DNA of 64,000 nucleotides. Source: Limonium bicolor. Lineage: Eukaryota; Streptophyta; Magnoliopsida; Caryophyllales; Plumbaginaceae. Within the stretch, counting starts at the first letter, position 1. Each line of letters starts with the position of its first letter. A program made the position numbers and the translations under genes. The stretch is from contig CM041782.1 of the NCBI GenBank assembly GCA_023374045.1, positions 188,126,925-188,190,924 on the forward strand. Reading direction: 5' to 3'. The notes beneath the pieces are model-generated. The model was given only the letters and a program-made list of their open reading frames with translations. It searched no databases and was not told the DNA's origin. Shown here in pieces: positions 44,448 through 56,300 of the stretch.

Positions 44448-44545
44448 GTGAGAATTTTTGGTGTCTACAGATGGCTCCCCTTGATTCAATTTTGCAAGCC
44501 CTTGCAGAATTGGATCAAGGTTGATGGGGCGCCAAAAATTCTCAC
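44448..44545. repeat. ~98-bp imperfect palindrome spanning LTR end and priming site
   Basis: GTGAGAATTTTTGG at 44448 is mirrored by CCAAAAATTCTCAC ending at 44545. Inside, CTTGATTCAATTTTGCAAG is mirrored by CTTGCAGAATTGGATCAAG. The candidate LTR end (44469) lies in the left arm. Confidence 0.85.
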
Positions 44546-44584
44546 TACGATTTATGATTTGTTCTTATGGGTGCGGGTGCACGG

Positions 44585-45030
44585 GGACTTATGACGGGCC
44601 CCAACTAGACCTTTTGACGTCTAGCTATAGGACTTATGATGAGCCTATAATGCAAATTGAAAGTACGAGGACTTATGACGAGCCTCAACTAAACCTCTTG
44701 ACGTTTAGCTATAGGACTTATGACGAGCCTATAATACTACAATTGATAGATTTAAGGTGCACGAGGGCTTAGGAGTGCCTCAACTGGACCTCTTGACATC
44801 CAGTCCTAGGGCTTATGACGGACCTAGAATGCGATTGAGAGTACGAGGACTTAGAAGTGCCTCAACTAGACCTCTTGATATCTAGCTATAGGACTTATGA
44901 CGAGCCTATAATACTAACAACCCGATTTGGTTTAAGGTGCACGAGGGCTTAGGAGTGCCTCAACTGGACCTCTTGATATCTAGTCCTAGGGCTTATGACG
45001 GGCCTAGAATGCGATTGAGAGTACGAGGAC
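44585..45030. repeat. Tandem array of ~84-98-bp units running into the N gap
   Basis: Unit starts GGACTTATGACG or GGGCTTAGGAGTG lie at 44585, 44669, 44765, 44847, 44945 and 45027. Each unit has CCTCAACT(A/G)GACCTCTTGA followed by a TAGCTATAGGACTTATGACG-type half. The sixth unit is cut by the gap. Confidence 0.88.
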
Positions 45031-45530
45031 NNNNNNNNNNNNNNNNNNNNNNNNNNNNNNNNNNNNNNNNNNNNNNNNNNNNNNNNNNNNNNNNNNNNNN
45101 NNNNNNNNNNNNNNNNNNNNNNNNNNNNNNNNNNNNNNNNNNNNNNNNNNNNNNNNNNNNNNNNNNNNNNNNNNNNNNNNNNNNNNNNNNNNNNNNNNNN
45201 NNNNNNNNNNNNNNNNNNNNNNNNNNNNNNNNNNNNNNNNNNNNNNNNNNNNNNNNNNNNNNNNNNNNNNNNNNNNNNNNNNNNNNNNNNNNNNNNNNNN
45301 NNNNNNNNNNNNNNNNNNNNNNNNNNNNNNNNNNNNNNNNNNNNNNNNNNNNNNNNNNNNNNNNNNNNNNNNNNNNNNNNNNNNNNNNNNNNNNNNNNNN
45401 NNNNNNNNNNNNNNNNNNNNNNNNNNNNNNNNNNNNNNNNNNNNNNNNNNNNNNNNNNNNNNNNNNNNNNNNNNNNNNNNNNNNNNNNNNNNNNNNNNNN
45501 NNNNNNNNNNNNNNNNNNNNNNNNNNNNNN
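45031..45530. other. Assembly gap, exactly 500 N
   Basis: The round length indicates a placeholder, not a measured distance. Left flank is a tandem array; right flank is the middle of a Tekay integrase reading in the opposite direction. Confidence 0.98.
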
Positions 45531-46600
45531 AAGTCTTCCTGATAGGCAGGAAGTGAGCGCTCTTCGTGAGCCGGTCCACAATGACCCAAACCGCATCAAA
45601 ACCCCTTGGAGTCTTAGGTAGTCCCATAACAAAGTCCATACCGATGCTCTCCCACTTCCACTCCGGAACGGGAAGAGGCTGAAGCAAACCAGCTGGTCTC
45701 TAATGCTCGGCTTTGACCTGCTGACAGGTCCGACATCTGGATACAAAGTCTGAAATATCCCTCTTCATGTTACTCCACCAGAACGTCTCCCGAAGGTCCC
45801 GGTACATCTTCACACCACCTGGGTGTACCGAGTACGGGCCCCATGAGCCTCCTGCATAATCTCCCGCCTCAAGGCGTTGTCTACAGGCACACAAACACGA
45901 TCTTTGAACCTCAGGCAGCCATCCTCTGAAACCCGGAACTCATACTCCTGACCGGAAGAGATACTCTCTCTGATCTTACACAAACTGACATCGTGCTCCT
46001 GACTGGCCTTGATCCGGTCGATCAAGGTAGGCTGAATCTGCAACGCTGCCAACATCCCAGACCTCTCTGGACGGACGACCCAGATACCCATGCGCTGCAA
46101 CTTGAGAGCAGACCTCTGCACACCAGATAAAGTACAAACGGTCCCAGACGGACTCCTCCTACTGAGCGCATCAGCAACCACATTCGCCCTACCTGGATGG
46201 TAGAGGATCTCTAAATCATAATCGTGTAGCAACTCTAGCCACCTCCTCTGCCTCAAGTTCAACTCCTTCTGAGTGAACAGATACTTGAGGCTCTTATGGT
46301 CCGTATACACCTTGCACGCAGCTCCATAGAGGTAGTGCCTCCAAATCTTCAAGGCAAACACCACAGCAGCTAACTCCAGGTCGTGGGTCGGATAGTTCTT
46401 CTCATATAGCTTCAACTGACGAGAGCCATATGCTACTACCTTCCCATGCTGCATCAGCACACACCCAAGTCCCTTATGGGACGCATCACAGAAAACCTCC
46501 AGACCCTCATTACCCTGGAAGGGTCAAAATCGGCGCAGACGTCAACCTCCTTTGCAGCTCCTGAAAACACAGCTCACATGCCTCACTCCACTCGAACTTC
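45531..46600 (-). pseudogene. Tekay RNase H and integrase (right copy, incomplete)
   Basis: The 216-residue frame 46460-45810 is continuous over the RNase H blocks ([52 protein letters not shown]), where the left copy is broken. Then come the integrase zinc region (SRCRTCQQVKAEH, about 45710-45760) and [14 protein letters not shown] up to [10 protein letters not shown] at the gap. A frame break lies near 45826 and another near 46515. Confidence 0.88.
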
Positions 46601-47960
46601 ACATCCTTCTACAGTAGACATTCAAAGGGATCACTAGCTTGAAGAAGCCCTCCACAAACTTACGATAGTAGCCCGCTAATCCAAGGAAGCTACGAATCTC
46701 TCCAACATTAGTAGGCCTGGCCCACTCAGTAACAGCTCTAATCTTCTCCGAATCCACGGAGATACCATCCTTGGAGACCACATGTCCCAAGAATACCACC
46801 TGATCCAACCAGAACTCACACTTCTTCAACTTCGCATACAACTCCTTCTCCCCCAGAGTCTGGAGAACAGTCCTCAAATGCTCCTCGTGCTCCTCAGCAC
46901 TCTTGGAATACACCAAGATGTCATCTATAAATACCATGACGAACTGATCCAAAAACGGCTTGAAGACTCTGTTCATCATATCCATAAACACTGAAGGCGC
47001 ATTCGTCAACCCGAATGGCATCACTAGGAACTCGTAGTGTCCATAACGAGTCCTGAAGGCGGACTTAGGCACATCGTCTGCCTTAATCCTCAACTGATGA
47101 TAACCGGACCTCAGATCGATCTTCGAAAACACCTTAGCTCCTACTAACTGGTCGAACAAGTCATCAATGCGAGGGAGAGGATACCTATTCTTAATGGTAA
47201 CCTTGTTGAGCTCCCTGTAGTCAATGCACAAACGCATGCTACCGTCCTTCTTCTTAACAAATAACACTGGCGCTCCCCAAGGTGACACACTAGGGCGGAT
47301 GAAGCCCTTATCCAGCAGCTCCTGCAACTGGACCTTCAACTCCTTGAGCTCAGCAGGCGCCATCCGGTATGGGGCCTTAGAAATGGGCTGAGTCTCAGGT
47401 GCGAGCTCGATCGAGAACTCCACCTCTCTGACAGGGGGAAGCCCAGGTACATCATCCTGGAACACATCTGGGAAGTCTCTGACCACTAGAATCTCCTCCA
47501 ACTTCGCATCCTTGCGAACCTCAGGGATGTAGCATAGATACCCCTGGCATCCTTTCCTCAGAAAGCGGAAAGCCTGCATGGCTGAAATAACCGGCGGCGA
47601 GCACGGGAGTCCATTCCCTGCTACAACTAGACGGGGCTGACCCGGCTCCTCAAACGTCACTCTTGAAGCAGCACAATCAATGTGGGCATGGTGCGCAGCA
47701 AGCCAATCCATGCCCAAAATCACATCAAAAGTAGTCATCTCCATCGGGATGAGGTTAGCAAACAGAGTCCTATCTCTGACTAACACATGACTATCTTTAC
47801 AAACAGAGTTCAAAAGCATAGAAGAGTCTCTAACTAATGGACTATGCACACACAGCTCAACACCCAGAGGCACAACAGGCAAACCGAGCTCACCCACTAA
47901 CTCAGCAGAAATAAAAGATGGGTGGCTCCAGAGTCAAACAAGCAGAAAAAGAAGAAGAAG
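46599..47960 (-). pseudogene. Tekay protease and reverse transcriptase (right copy)
   Basis: One 432-residue frame (47897-46599) runs from the protease C-terminal half ([18 protein letters not shown]) through the whole RT, including [33 protein letters not shown] and the catalytic FIDDILVYS (about 46945-46917). The protease active site LFDSGATH lies just upstream in the adjoining frame (about 47945-47920). It ends at the same TAG as the left copy after the RT thumb. Here the ATG is only a frame-internal start. Confidence 0.9.
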
Positions 47961-49076
47961 ACAGCTGGAGAATACGTGACAACTCTGTCAGTCGATCGGT
48001 CTCTCTCTCCAGCCATCGCGTACACTCTGGCCTGGCCCTGGGGCTTCTTCTGCTCAGCCCGGTCTCGATCTCTAGACCCTGAAGCAGACTCACCAGCTCT
48101 ACCTCCAGAGCTACCCCTGCTCCTCTCGGCCTGAGGGCAGTCAGCAATCCTATGGTCCAAGGAGCCGCACTTGAAGCAGGCTCCTGACTTCCTATAACAG
48201 TCCTGACCTCTGTGAAACTTGCCGCAGACCCGGCACTTCGGAGCGGGAGCTGACGAAGACGAACCACCTCTATCCCGTGAACGGTCCCCAGAGCGGTCTC
48301 CAGCTCGGTCTCCAGTAGACTGCTTCTTCTGAGAAGCAGACTGATCCCTCCTGTCGCTCTCGTCGGACCTCTGCTTCCTCTTCTGGTCCTTCCCTCCAGA
48401 CTGGCGACCCCTCAAATCAGCCTCCACCAACAGGGCGACATTAGCAATGTCCCTGAAGGTCTTGTGACGCAAGGGCGTCACAGCAGAACGGATATCCGGC
48501 CTCAAGCCGCTCTCGAACTTTCTGGCCTTCCTATGCTCGTTAGGCTCAGGTGCAAACTTCGACAGGCTGATGAACTTCCTGACATACTCCTCCACACTCA
48601 TATCCCGACCCTGGCGTAGTCGGTTATACTCCAGAATGCGCTGGTCCTTATACACGTCGGGGTAGAACTGCTTATTGAACTCCCCAGTGAACTGCTCCCA
48701 CGTCCAAGGCTGTGGGAATCTCCCTCACTGACCTCCACCACTCCTTGGCTTCGGCCTTGAAAAGAAAGGTGGCGAAGTCCACCTTCTCTCCTCCTCAGAG
48801 CCCATCACACGCGCAGCAAATCCTCCACCTCTGACAGCCAGTGACTGGCCTCCTGGGGGTCTCCTGCCCCATCGAACGATGGCGGCTTTAGCTTCATGAA
48901 TTCCTGAAGCGCTTTCACATTTCTCCCTCCAGCATCAGCCCCAGCTGGGCCTGCTCCGCCAACTGGTCCTCCTCCAGCTGGTCCACCCCCTGCAGCCATG
49001 GTCTGCATGAGCTCATGAACTGCTGAATAGCATCAGCCACATTTCCTGGAGGGTTCGTTGCTCTTCTTGGCGGCAT
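47897..49076 (-). pseudogene. Tekay Gag (right copy)
   Basis: The start ATG (49076-49074) matches the left start. There are frame changes around 49015, 48790 and 48715. From 48655 the frame is open through MSVEEYVRKFISLSKFAPEP, the basic Asp/Arg/Ser-rich linker, and both knuckles CRVCGKFHRGQDC and CFKCGSLDHRIADC (about 48240-48140). The left copy is broken in this segment. Confidence 0.87.
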
Positions 49077-49190
49077 TCTGAAAAGTCCAACAACAAGCAG
49101 TTAAACTCAGACACTATCACTGACGTTTCTGACTGACTGGCTAACTTAAAATCCCAGCAGATTAGAACCCAGAGCTCTGATACCACTAAA

Positions 49191-51384
49191 TATAACACCC
49201 CCAAACACTGGCCTAGGAGTTAAGGGTATTACACGCCGCGTATTATTACATAATAACGCAAGGCTCTAATAAACAGACTTAAACAGATAATCAAATAAGG
49301 CCCAAACGAATACTTGAATAAACTATAAACCAAAATGATATCGTAACATCCCAAAGTAATAACAGAACCCACCAAAACGAATATCAAAAGCAAGAGCTAA
49401 CTGAAGAGGCCCAAAGGCTCAAATTCAAATACAAAGTCTCCAAGAACGAAATAACAAATAAACTAAACTCCAGAGCTGAGCAAAGTGATCCTTGCTGATC
49501 AATCTGCAATGTTAGATAAAGTAGGGGAATGAGCACACAACTATGCCCAGTAGATGACAAACTTCATCAACCAGCATGCTCAAAACATTTTACAGAAACA
49601 TTATCAAATCATAAGGAATTAAAGGAATCCATAAGCAAGCCCGAAAATAGAAACAGAAGTCCATACAGCAAAGGACTAAACAGAGTCAGAATCAGAAAAT
49701 AGAGCGGGACACTAGTTGATCACAGTATACAGACAGAACCAGCAACAAGCTCGTGAACAGAACGAGGAAACCTCACTCGTAAACAGAACAGGTGAAAACG
49801 CCCGTGAACAGAATGAGGAACATCACCCGTGAATAGAAGGATCCTACATAGCGCGCTACGAGACAGCGAAACCAGCCATCCAAAGGCTCAGACACAGAGA
49901 TAACTAGGTCCCAAAACAGAAGCTTAAATACAGATAAGCAAATGTACACCAAAGGCACCAGAAAGCACATAGATGGCTTGGAAATCAGAAGGGGAATCCA
50001 ACCCCGCAAACGGAAGTCAAAACAGTGCTCAAACGAGCAAGTTATGGTCAAAACAGTACCATGTCCGAACTTGTGTCCGGACATCAATGTTCGGACACAA
50101 GTCGAGACTCAGAAGTCGAAAACAGACAGATGTACGAACATGTGTCCGAACTACGAAGTTCGGACACAGGTTGAACCTTTAAACAGTAGTAGAGACAGAG
50201 GTGTCCGAACATCAAAGCTCGGACAGATGTTCGGACGTTCTTCGAAAATCAAACACGCGTAAAGTCTGAACTTGTGTCCGGACATCCATGTTCGGACACA
50301 AGTCGAGGCAAAATCAGAGAATACAGAAGGCTGTGTCCAAACTTCAAAGCTCAGACGGAAGTTCGGACACAGCAAAAACTTCAGAAAATTAAAAGCGCAA
50401 CAGGGTATGTCCGAACGTCAAAGCTCGGACAGACGTTCGGACACACCAAAATGTGCAGTTTCCAGAAACAAATTTGCAGCAACACAGAGGGTTTAACACA
50501 ACAAAACAGAAGTAGAGCATTAAAACAACCTTGGGGGTTTGTAGTTATTCAAACAACGCAAACGGACTGATTCACAAACACATCGCAGAGGTAGTTCACA
50601 CACTAGAAACCAGAATTCGAAACGCCCCAAGGCTGAACACACTAGCCGAATCCATAAGCCACCTACCTCAGTTACAGCAGAGAAGTCTCCTCGAATCCGA
50701 ACAGCGATCGACCCAACGCACACAGCATCATGCAACCCCAAAATGCAATTACACAACCACTGAACCTTTGAAAACACGCAGAAGCACAACCCTCAATCAG
50801 AAACTGTTTACACTACCAATTCTGAAACGGAAACGGAGACAAATCCCTCACCTGAATCCGACAGCAAGCAGACCAACCGGAAGATAACGAACCCAGACAC
50901 GCAGAGGATTGAAGATTCTGGCAATCGGATTGCAGAGGCAAGAATTAGAAAGAGGAAAATTCCAAAACCTAAACCCCAAACTGAATTGTGTTAACCATAT
51001 ACAATTCGCAAACCTGATCGCAATGAAGAAGACGAAGTAACGCAGAATCCACCAATAGAACTCGGATTCAGAACCACACTTGCAGGACTTGAGCGCTTGA
51101 TGAACGTATTCTTGAGAGAGAGAAAGAGAGCAAGGAAGGAGGAGCGTCTCGACGGTTTTCAAAACTGATCGGGAGAAGAGTAGTGGAAGCGTGATTAGAA
51201 TAGTGATTAGGGAATTATTAATATAACCCAATTTAATTAATAATCCCTTACCAAAAATCACAAAGAAGAAAGACCGCCTCGCCCTTGTCTTTACTAAGAA
51301 AGACTGCCATGTCCTGAATCCAGAATACAACCACATAAGGCCACTTGTGACGAAATAAAATGCAATAAACTTTGGGTTATAACA
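49191..51384 (-). repeat. Tekay 5' LTR (right copy)
   Basis: 2,194 bp, with termini as in the left copy (TATAACACCC at 49191, GGTTATAACA at 51384). It contains the same hairpin array at about 50058-50450. Confidence 0.9.
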
Positions 51385-51385
51385 A

Positions 51386-51547
51386 TGATGCTCTGTTGGA
51401 TTTGGGCAGATGAAATTAGAACTGTTGCTAGAATGTGTGGTCCCTTTGGATTGGGCAGAATTGCATTGCCGCGGGATTTTCAAATGGCTTCTGATTATTT
51501 GGTTATTTATCTTGTAAAATGTCTTCTTGACATTCTGATTGTTCAAT
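51386..51547 (+). pseudogene. Exon-like fragment, right copy (unrecognised)
   Basis: The plus strand reads ATGATGCTCTGTTGG onward: CWIWADEIRTVARMCGPFG, IALPRDFQMASDYLVIYLV and LLDILIVQ, then TGA. It starts one base inside the target duplication of the Tekay insertion. It is identical in content to 30341-30505. The function is not recognised. Confidence 0.3.
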
Positions 51548-53396
51548 GAACTGACCTGACATTGTGGACTCGATTGCTATACTTAGTTTGACCGATCTAG
51601 ATATGATTAATTACTTTGTTCTTGTTCACTAGGAACTGAATGTCCCTTGTTGAGTTTACAAACAAATTACCCATTTAATTGGGATTAGTGTACGACTCCC
51701 TTCCGTTTGTGATAGTTAGTAATACTCAAACGTGTAACGGCCGCCTTCTCTACAATCTACCCTAATCTCGGCCCGATTATAAATTCAAGGATAAGAGCAG
51801 AATATACACAATAGGGTAAAGTGGTTGAGGAAGCAGCGCTAGTTACAGTTTAAGCATAACCATACTTCATAAGTGGTCACTGTGAGGCTACATTGATCCA
51901 CTCAGCAGTGATGAGGCCAAACTTACTCTGAGTTGAATCATACTGGAAAACACCAACCAGTGATGAGGAAAATATTACTATGAGCTGAATACACCCAAAA
52001 AACACCTTAGTTTGGCCTAGATGCCTTGTGATGATCGAGCAAAGGACGAACGACTATGGGCGGCCTAGAGGCAATCGGATAGAAGCGATCAACACTGGCG
52101 GAGCTGTGCTTATCAAAAGATAACGAGCATTGTGTAGGACATTTATAGGATTACAGTCATGTGTTGTATAGTTGATTGTACAAATGTTGATGTAAAGGTA
52201 AACAATTAAAACATACTTGAAGTTGTTGTATAGTTTATGTTTTCTTTAATTTGATAATTTACCTAAATTACATTATGTTTATATTATTGAAATACTAAGA
52301 TACAAAATCGAAGTGCATTAATAATCAATGAGTGACTTTTTATTTGATCGTCGGTATACAAAATATTAATATATATAATATTTATTAACATACAAAGTTT
52401 AAAAAATATAATATGTTATTAAAAGTTAAATTTTAACTAAATAAATTCACACAACATTATCATTAAATTTGAAACTCTTGTTCTCTTATCACTATGATTT
52501 TATATTTATAAGAATTATAAATGATAAAAAATAACAATATATTTTTACAAGTTACAATTTGTACTTAAATAATAAAATTGATTATTGGTTATATAAATTT
52601 TATTTTCTTTGCTTTCTTATATATTGCTTGTGAATTTTTCCTTTTATTTTTATTAACAAAATATAGTTACATAGTGTATATAATATTTATAATTGTACCA
52701 CTGTACATACCTAACTTAGCTAACTTATGCTGCAAATATGTTGCATTGCCAAACAACAGTTTTCAAAACAGTTACAAATATGCTAGCACAAAACTACCAA
52801 CAAATATGCTGCAAATATACCAACACAAAATACCTACCCATATATGCTGTAGACATACTGCCAAAATAGTCATGCCGAACAGAGCCTAAAGCCCTAAATC
52901 GCCTCTTCAGAATAAAGAGAATGATATCACCAACGATATAGGTTTCTTTTAATAGTTGACACCTGATTAAGTTAGTTGAAATTGAAAAAATTGTATGAGA
53001 TAAAAGTAAAATATTGACATAATAGTTGTTATATCTATCATATAAAGAAAAAAATAAACTGTTTAAATAAACTTGTTTTTATAAAATCATGGTTGTTTTT
53101 GTTATAACTATTTTGTTATATATCCACCTAGACCATGTTTGGTTAGACGTTTCCAATGCAACATATTGGTTCCTAAGTATATACCTCCTAAATTGATTAC
53201 CGCTTGTAAACCGGATTATTCTTTTTTGAACAATCTGTTATAAGAACGAATGAAGGTAATAAAGTATGATTTCAAAAAAGAATGCCAAGGTATTCGTTCT
53301 TAATAAAATAAAAACATGGCTCACTTTTCTTAAGAGTAGAGGTGGTGTGAAGGGATCAAAATTATAAGTGTACATTTTTTTTAAATAAGCATGATA
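51548..53396. other. AT-rich intergenic stretch (right copy)
   Basis: Mirror of 28516-30340. The frame at 52578-52889 is hydrophobic and AT-driven. No gene is supported. Confidence 0.5.
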
Positions 53397-56300
53397 TTAA
53401 GAACAAAGTGTGATTACATAGTCAGGATAGTCATTCAACTTCTAACAACTCATAGGGAGTTGAGTTTATCTAGCATAGTTTGCTAGGTTATGAGTTAATA
53501 GATTGTCATCACGTAGTACATGAAACCATTTTATATCAGTCATAGGAGGTAAGGCTAACAACATTTGATGAACTATATCCTTTGACGTGTTATCTAGTGC
53601 TAATATGCGGCTATTAGAGATGTAGTCATTTAGGCCCTTGCAGTCCGATATTACCCTAATTTTTGTGTGCCCAAAGTCTTTTGCGGCTGTAGACCGAACG
53701 TAAGAGCCATGGCTTCTACCTGCGGTGGCTCAAAATTTCCAATCCCTCCACTGACTCCCACATAGCAAATCTTTCCTTCCACCATCGCCACAAACACTAA
53801 ACCATAACGACAATGCTGGTCCAGACTAGCGTTCACATGAATATCCATCCAGATTCCATTAGTTGCACGGTGCAAAGATAAGGCCGCAAAAGAAGAAGCA
53901 TTGGTGCTTAACAAACTAAGGTTGTAAAAAATTTCAGCTTGGAACCAGGCCCACTCAAAAGTCTTCGCTCTGTCATGGAGAACTTAACAGCGGGCAAACC
54001 ATAACCTTCAAAATAGAAAAGTAAGAGCTGTTATGTACTTGATAGGGTTTCTAATGCCTTCAGAAACATACCAGTCAACAAACTGAGCATTGGTTTGCAA
54101 AAAAGGGGGTGGGGCACCAATAGACGACCCCAATAGGGTGGTAGATGCGGACAGTGGTAAAAGACATGTGGTAAGGTATCTGGATCTCCACAGTTGTAAC
54201 ACGGCGAAACAACAGGCTGATGCAGACGTTGTCTAAGCATATCCATGCAAGGAATCACAACAAGCAAAAGCTTCCATCCAAATAAACGGACACGGGGAGG
54301 CAACTCACATTTCCACAGCCACCTAGCTGCAATACCTAGTGGTGGTGAAGTTGTTGTTGAAGATGTGGGTTCTGAGGCCATAGACAAATGAACAGCCGCT
54401 TTGTACGCTGATTTTACCATGTACTCACTTGAGGAACTATAGCCTCAAATCCATGAGTCAGAACCATCAATGTTATGAGGAAATTAATATTGCAATATGT
54501 GTTCTACATCATCAAGATGAAAGGTCTTTTGCGATAAAGCTAGATTCCAAGATCTTAGAGAGATTAGCAATTGTAAGACTAGCCCTTGCTGTAGATGGCT
54601 AGGGATAGGCCACAAGTGTGGCCTGCCCCCTTGCTTGGACAAAATCTAACGATCATATATGTTTGTATTCTGTCCATTATTGATTTGCTTGCTACCTCCA
54701 AAATCAATGAGATCCTTTACACTGAGTAGAGCTTTCCAAATAGGGCTTGAATTGGCTTTCGGCTTAGCATGCATAAGAGTTGTGCGTAGTAAATAACGAG
54801 CCACATAAAACCTGGAAAGTAAAGAATCAAGTTTGACAAGAATACGCCAAAGCTGTTTTCCAAGTAGCGCTGGATTAAAACTCCGCAAGTCTGGAAAACC
54901 GAGACGACCAGAAGCTAAGTCCTAACACATTGTTCGCCAGTTGATCCAATGAATGGATGATTTTTCAAAAGAGCCACCCCACCAAAACCTTGCGATCATT
55001 CCTTTTATTGATTTAAGCAATGTCTAAGGTAGAGCTATTAGGGACATACCATACGTTGGGATAGCTTGTAGGATGGCCTCGATCAAACTTAATCGTCTAG
55101 CCTAGGAAACCTGGTAAGACCAGCTATGAAGGCGTTGTGCCACTTTATCTTTGATATAAGTGAAAATTGAATTCCTATTTCATCCCACCTGAATGGGGAA
55201 GCCCAAGAACATACCAGTATCATTCACAGGCCTTACACCCAGACCCGCAGCAATATCAGTGTGAAGAGGAGTAGATAGATTTGTTGAGAACATAATTGCC
55301 GACTTTTCATTGTTTATACTTTACCCAGAAGTTTAAACTCTTCTAGAATATTTGCTGGGCCTGAGCATTAGGAATCGTAGAGGCACCAAACAACACACCT
55401 TCATTTGCAAAAAGCAAATTGGTAACTGGAGAAGCAAGACCCCGAAGAGCAAACCCTGAGTACATGCCGACGTTTGATGTAAGCTACAAGGTTGAGGTGA
55501 GAACTTCCATACAACAAATAAAAAGGAAAGGATACAGCTGGTCACCCTGACGGAGACCCTATTGTGGATGGAAAGTAGTCCCTGGATAACCATTAATAAG
55601 CACAACCATAGAAATTGTTATAATACACTTCTGAAGTGCTTTGATCCATAAGGGGTGGAAGCCTATATGATGCAAGACATCCAAGACAAAAAACCACTCA
55701 ACCCTGTCAAAAGCCTTTGACATATCCACTTTATAAGCAAAATGACCTCTGACTTGTGCCTTGGACAATCTCATGTGGTGTAGTATTTCATGCATAATTG
55801 AAATCTGGTCTGAAATGAGCCTTTCCTTTACAAACGCACCTTGACTGTCGGAGATAACATAAGGCATAACAGACTGTACCCAGTTTACCAAAAATTTCAA
55901 AATTACCCTATAAATTGTATTGTATAAAGAGATCGGCCGGTAATCCATTATTGAAGAAGCACCATTTACCTTAGGAATCAACGCAATATGTCCTCACTGA
56001 TTGTAGGCCAAAACGTGCGAAGAAAACCCCCATTAATACCATCTGGACCTGGGGCTTTAGAGGGGTTCATTTGCTTATATGCTGCAATAACCTCTTCGCG
56101 GGTGAAAGGGCCACCATCTGATCAAACATGTGTGATGGAACTCTGTTTTCATTACATGCTAAAAGGTGCATGTCGGGTTAAGGGCATGTGCTAGTGAAAA
56201 GAGTCTGAAAATAATATCGAGCTATAGATTCAATGCTGGTCCAGGTTGTAGCAGGAGGCAAAGAAGGGGATAACAAACTGTAAATAGCATCTTTTCGTGC

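Larger units (their letters stand above)
38204..45030 (+). mobile_element. Unclassified LTR retrotransposon with ~6.3-kb LTR-like sequence
   Basis: It begins TGTGGAGGGTGATTTTTCGG at the break in the Tekay LTR. At 44469 there is a terminus-like GGTGTCTACA, then GATGGCTCCCC, a candidate priming site. If these are the ends, the LTR is about 6,266 bp, at the top of the known range and seen mainly in Tat/Ogre-type elements. It contains AGAGTCGCCACC (about 38443) and several tandem repeats. No gag or pol is visible before the N gap. Assignment is tentative. Confidence 0.5.
45531..51389 (-). mobile_element. Tekay chromovirus (right copy), cut by gap
   Basis: Minus-strand copy of the element at 30501. 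It has the complete 5' LTR (51384-49191), primer binding site (49185-49174), gag, protease, RT, RNase H and part of integrase up to the N gap. The target duplication is ATGAT (51385-51389), complement of the left ATCAT. Its pol frame is much more intact than the left copy's. Confidence 0.92.

Noticed and set aside
44937..45746. Several long reading frames across the N gap
   Set aside because: They consist mostly of untranslated N and exist only because N hides stop codons.
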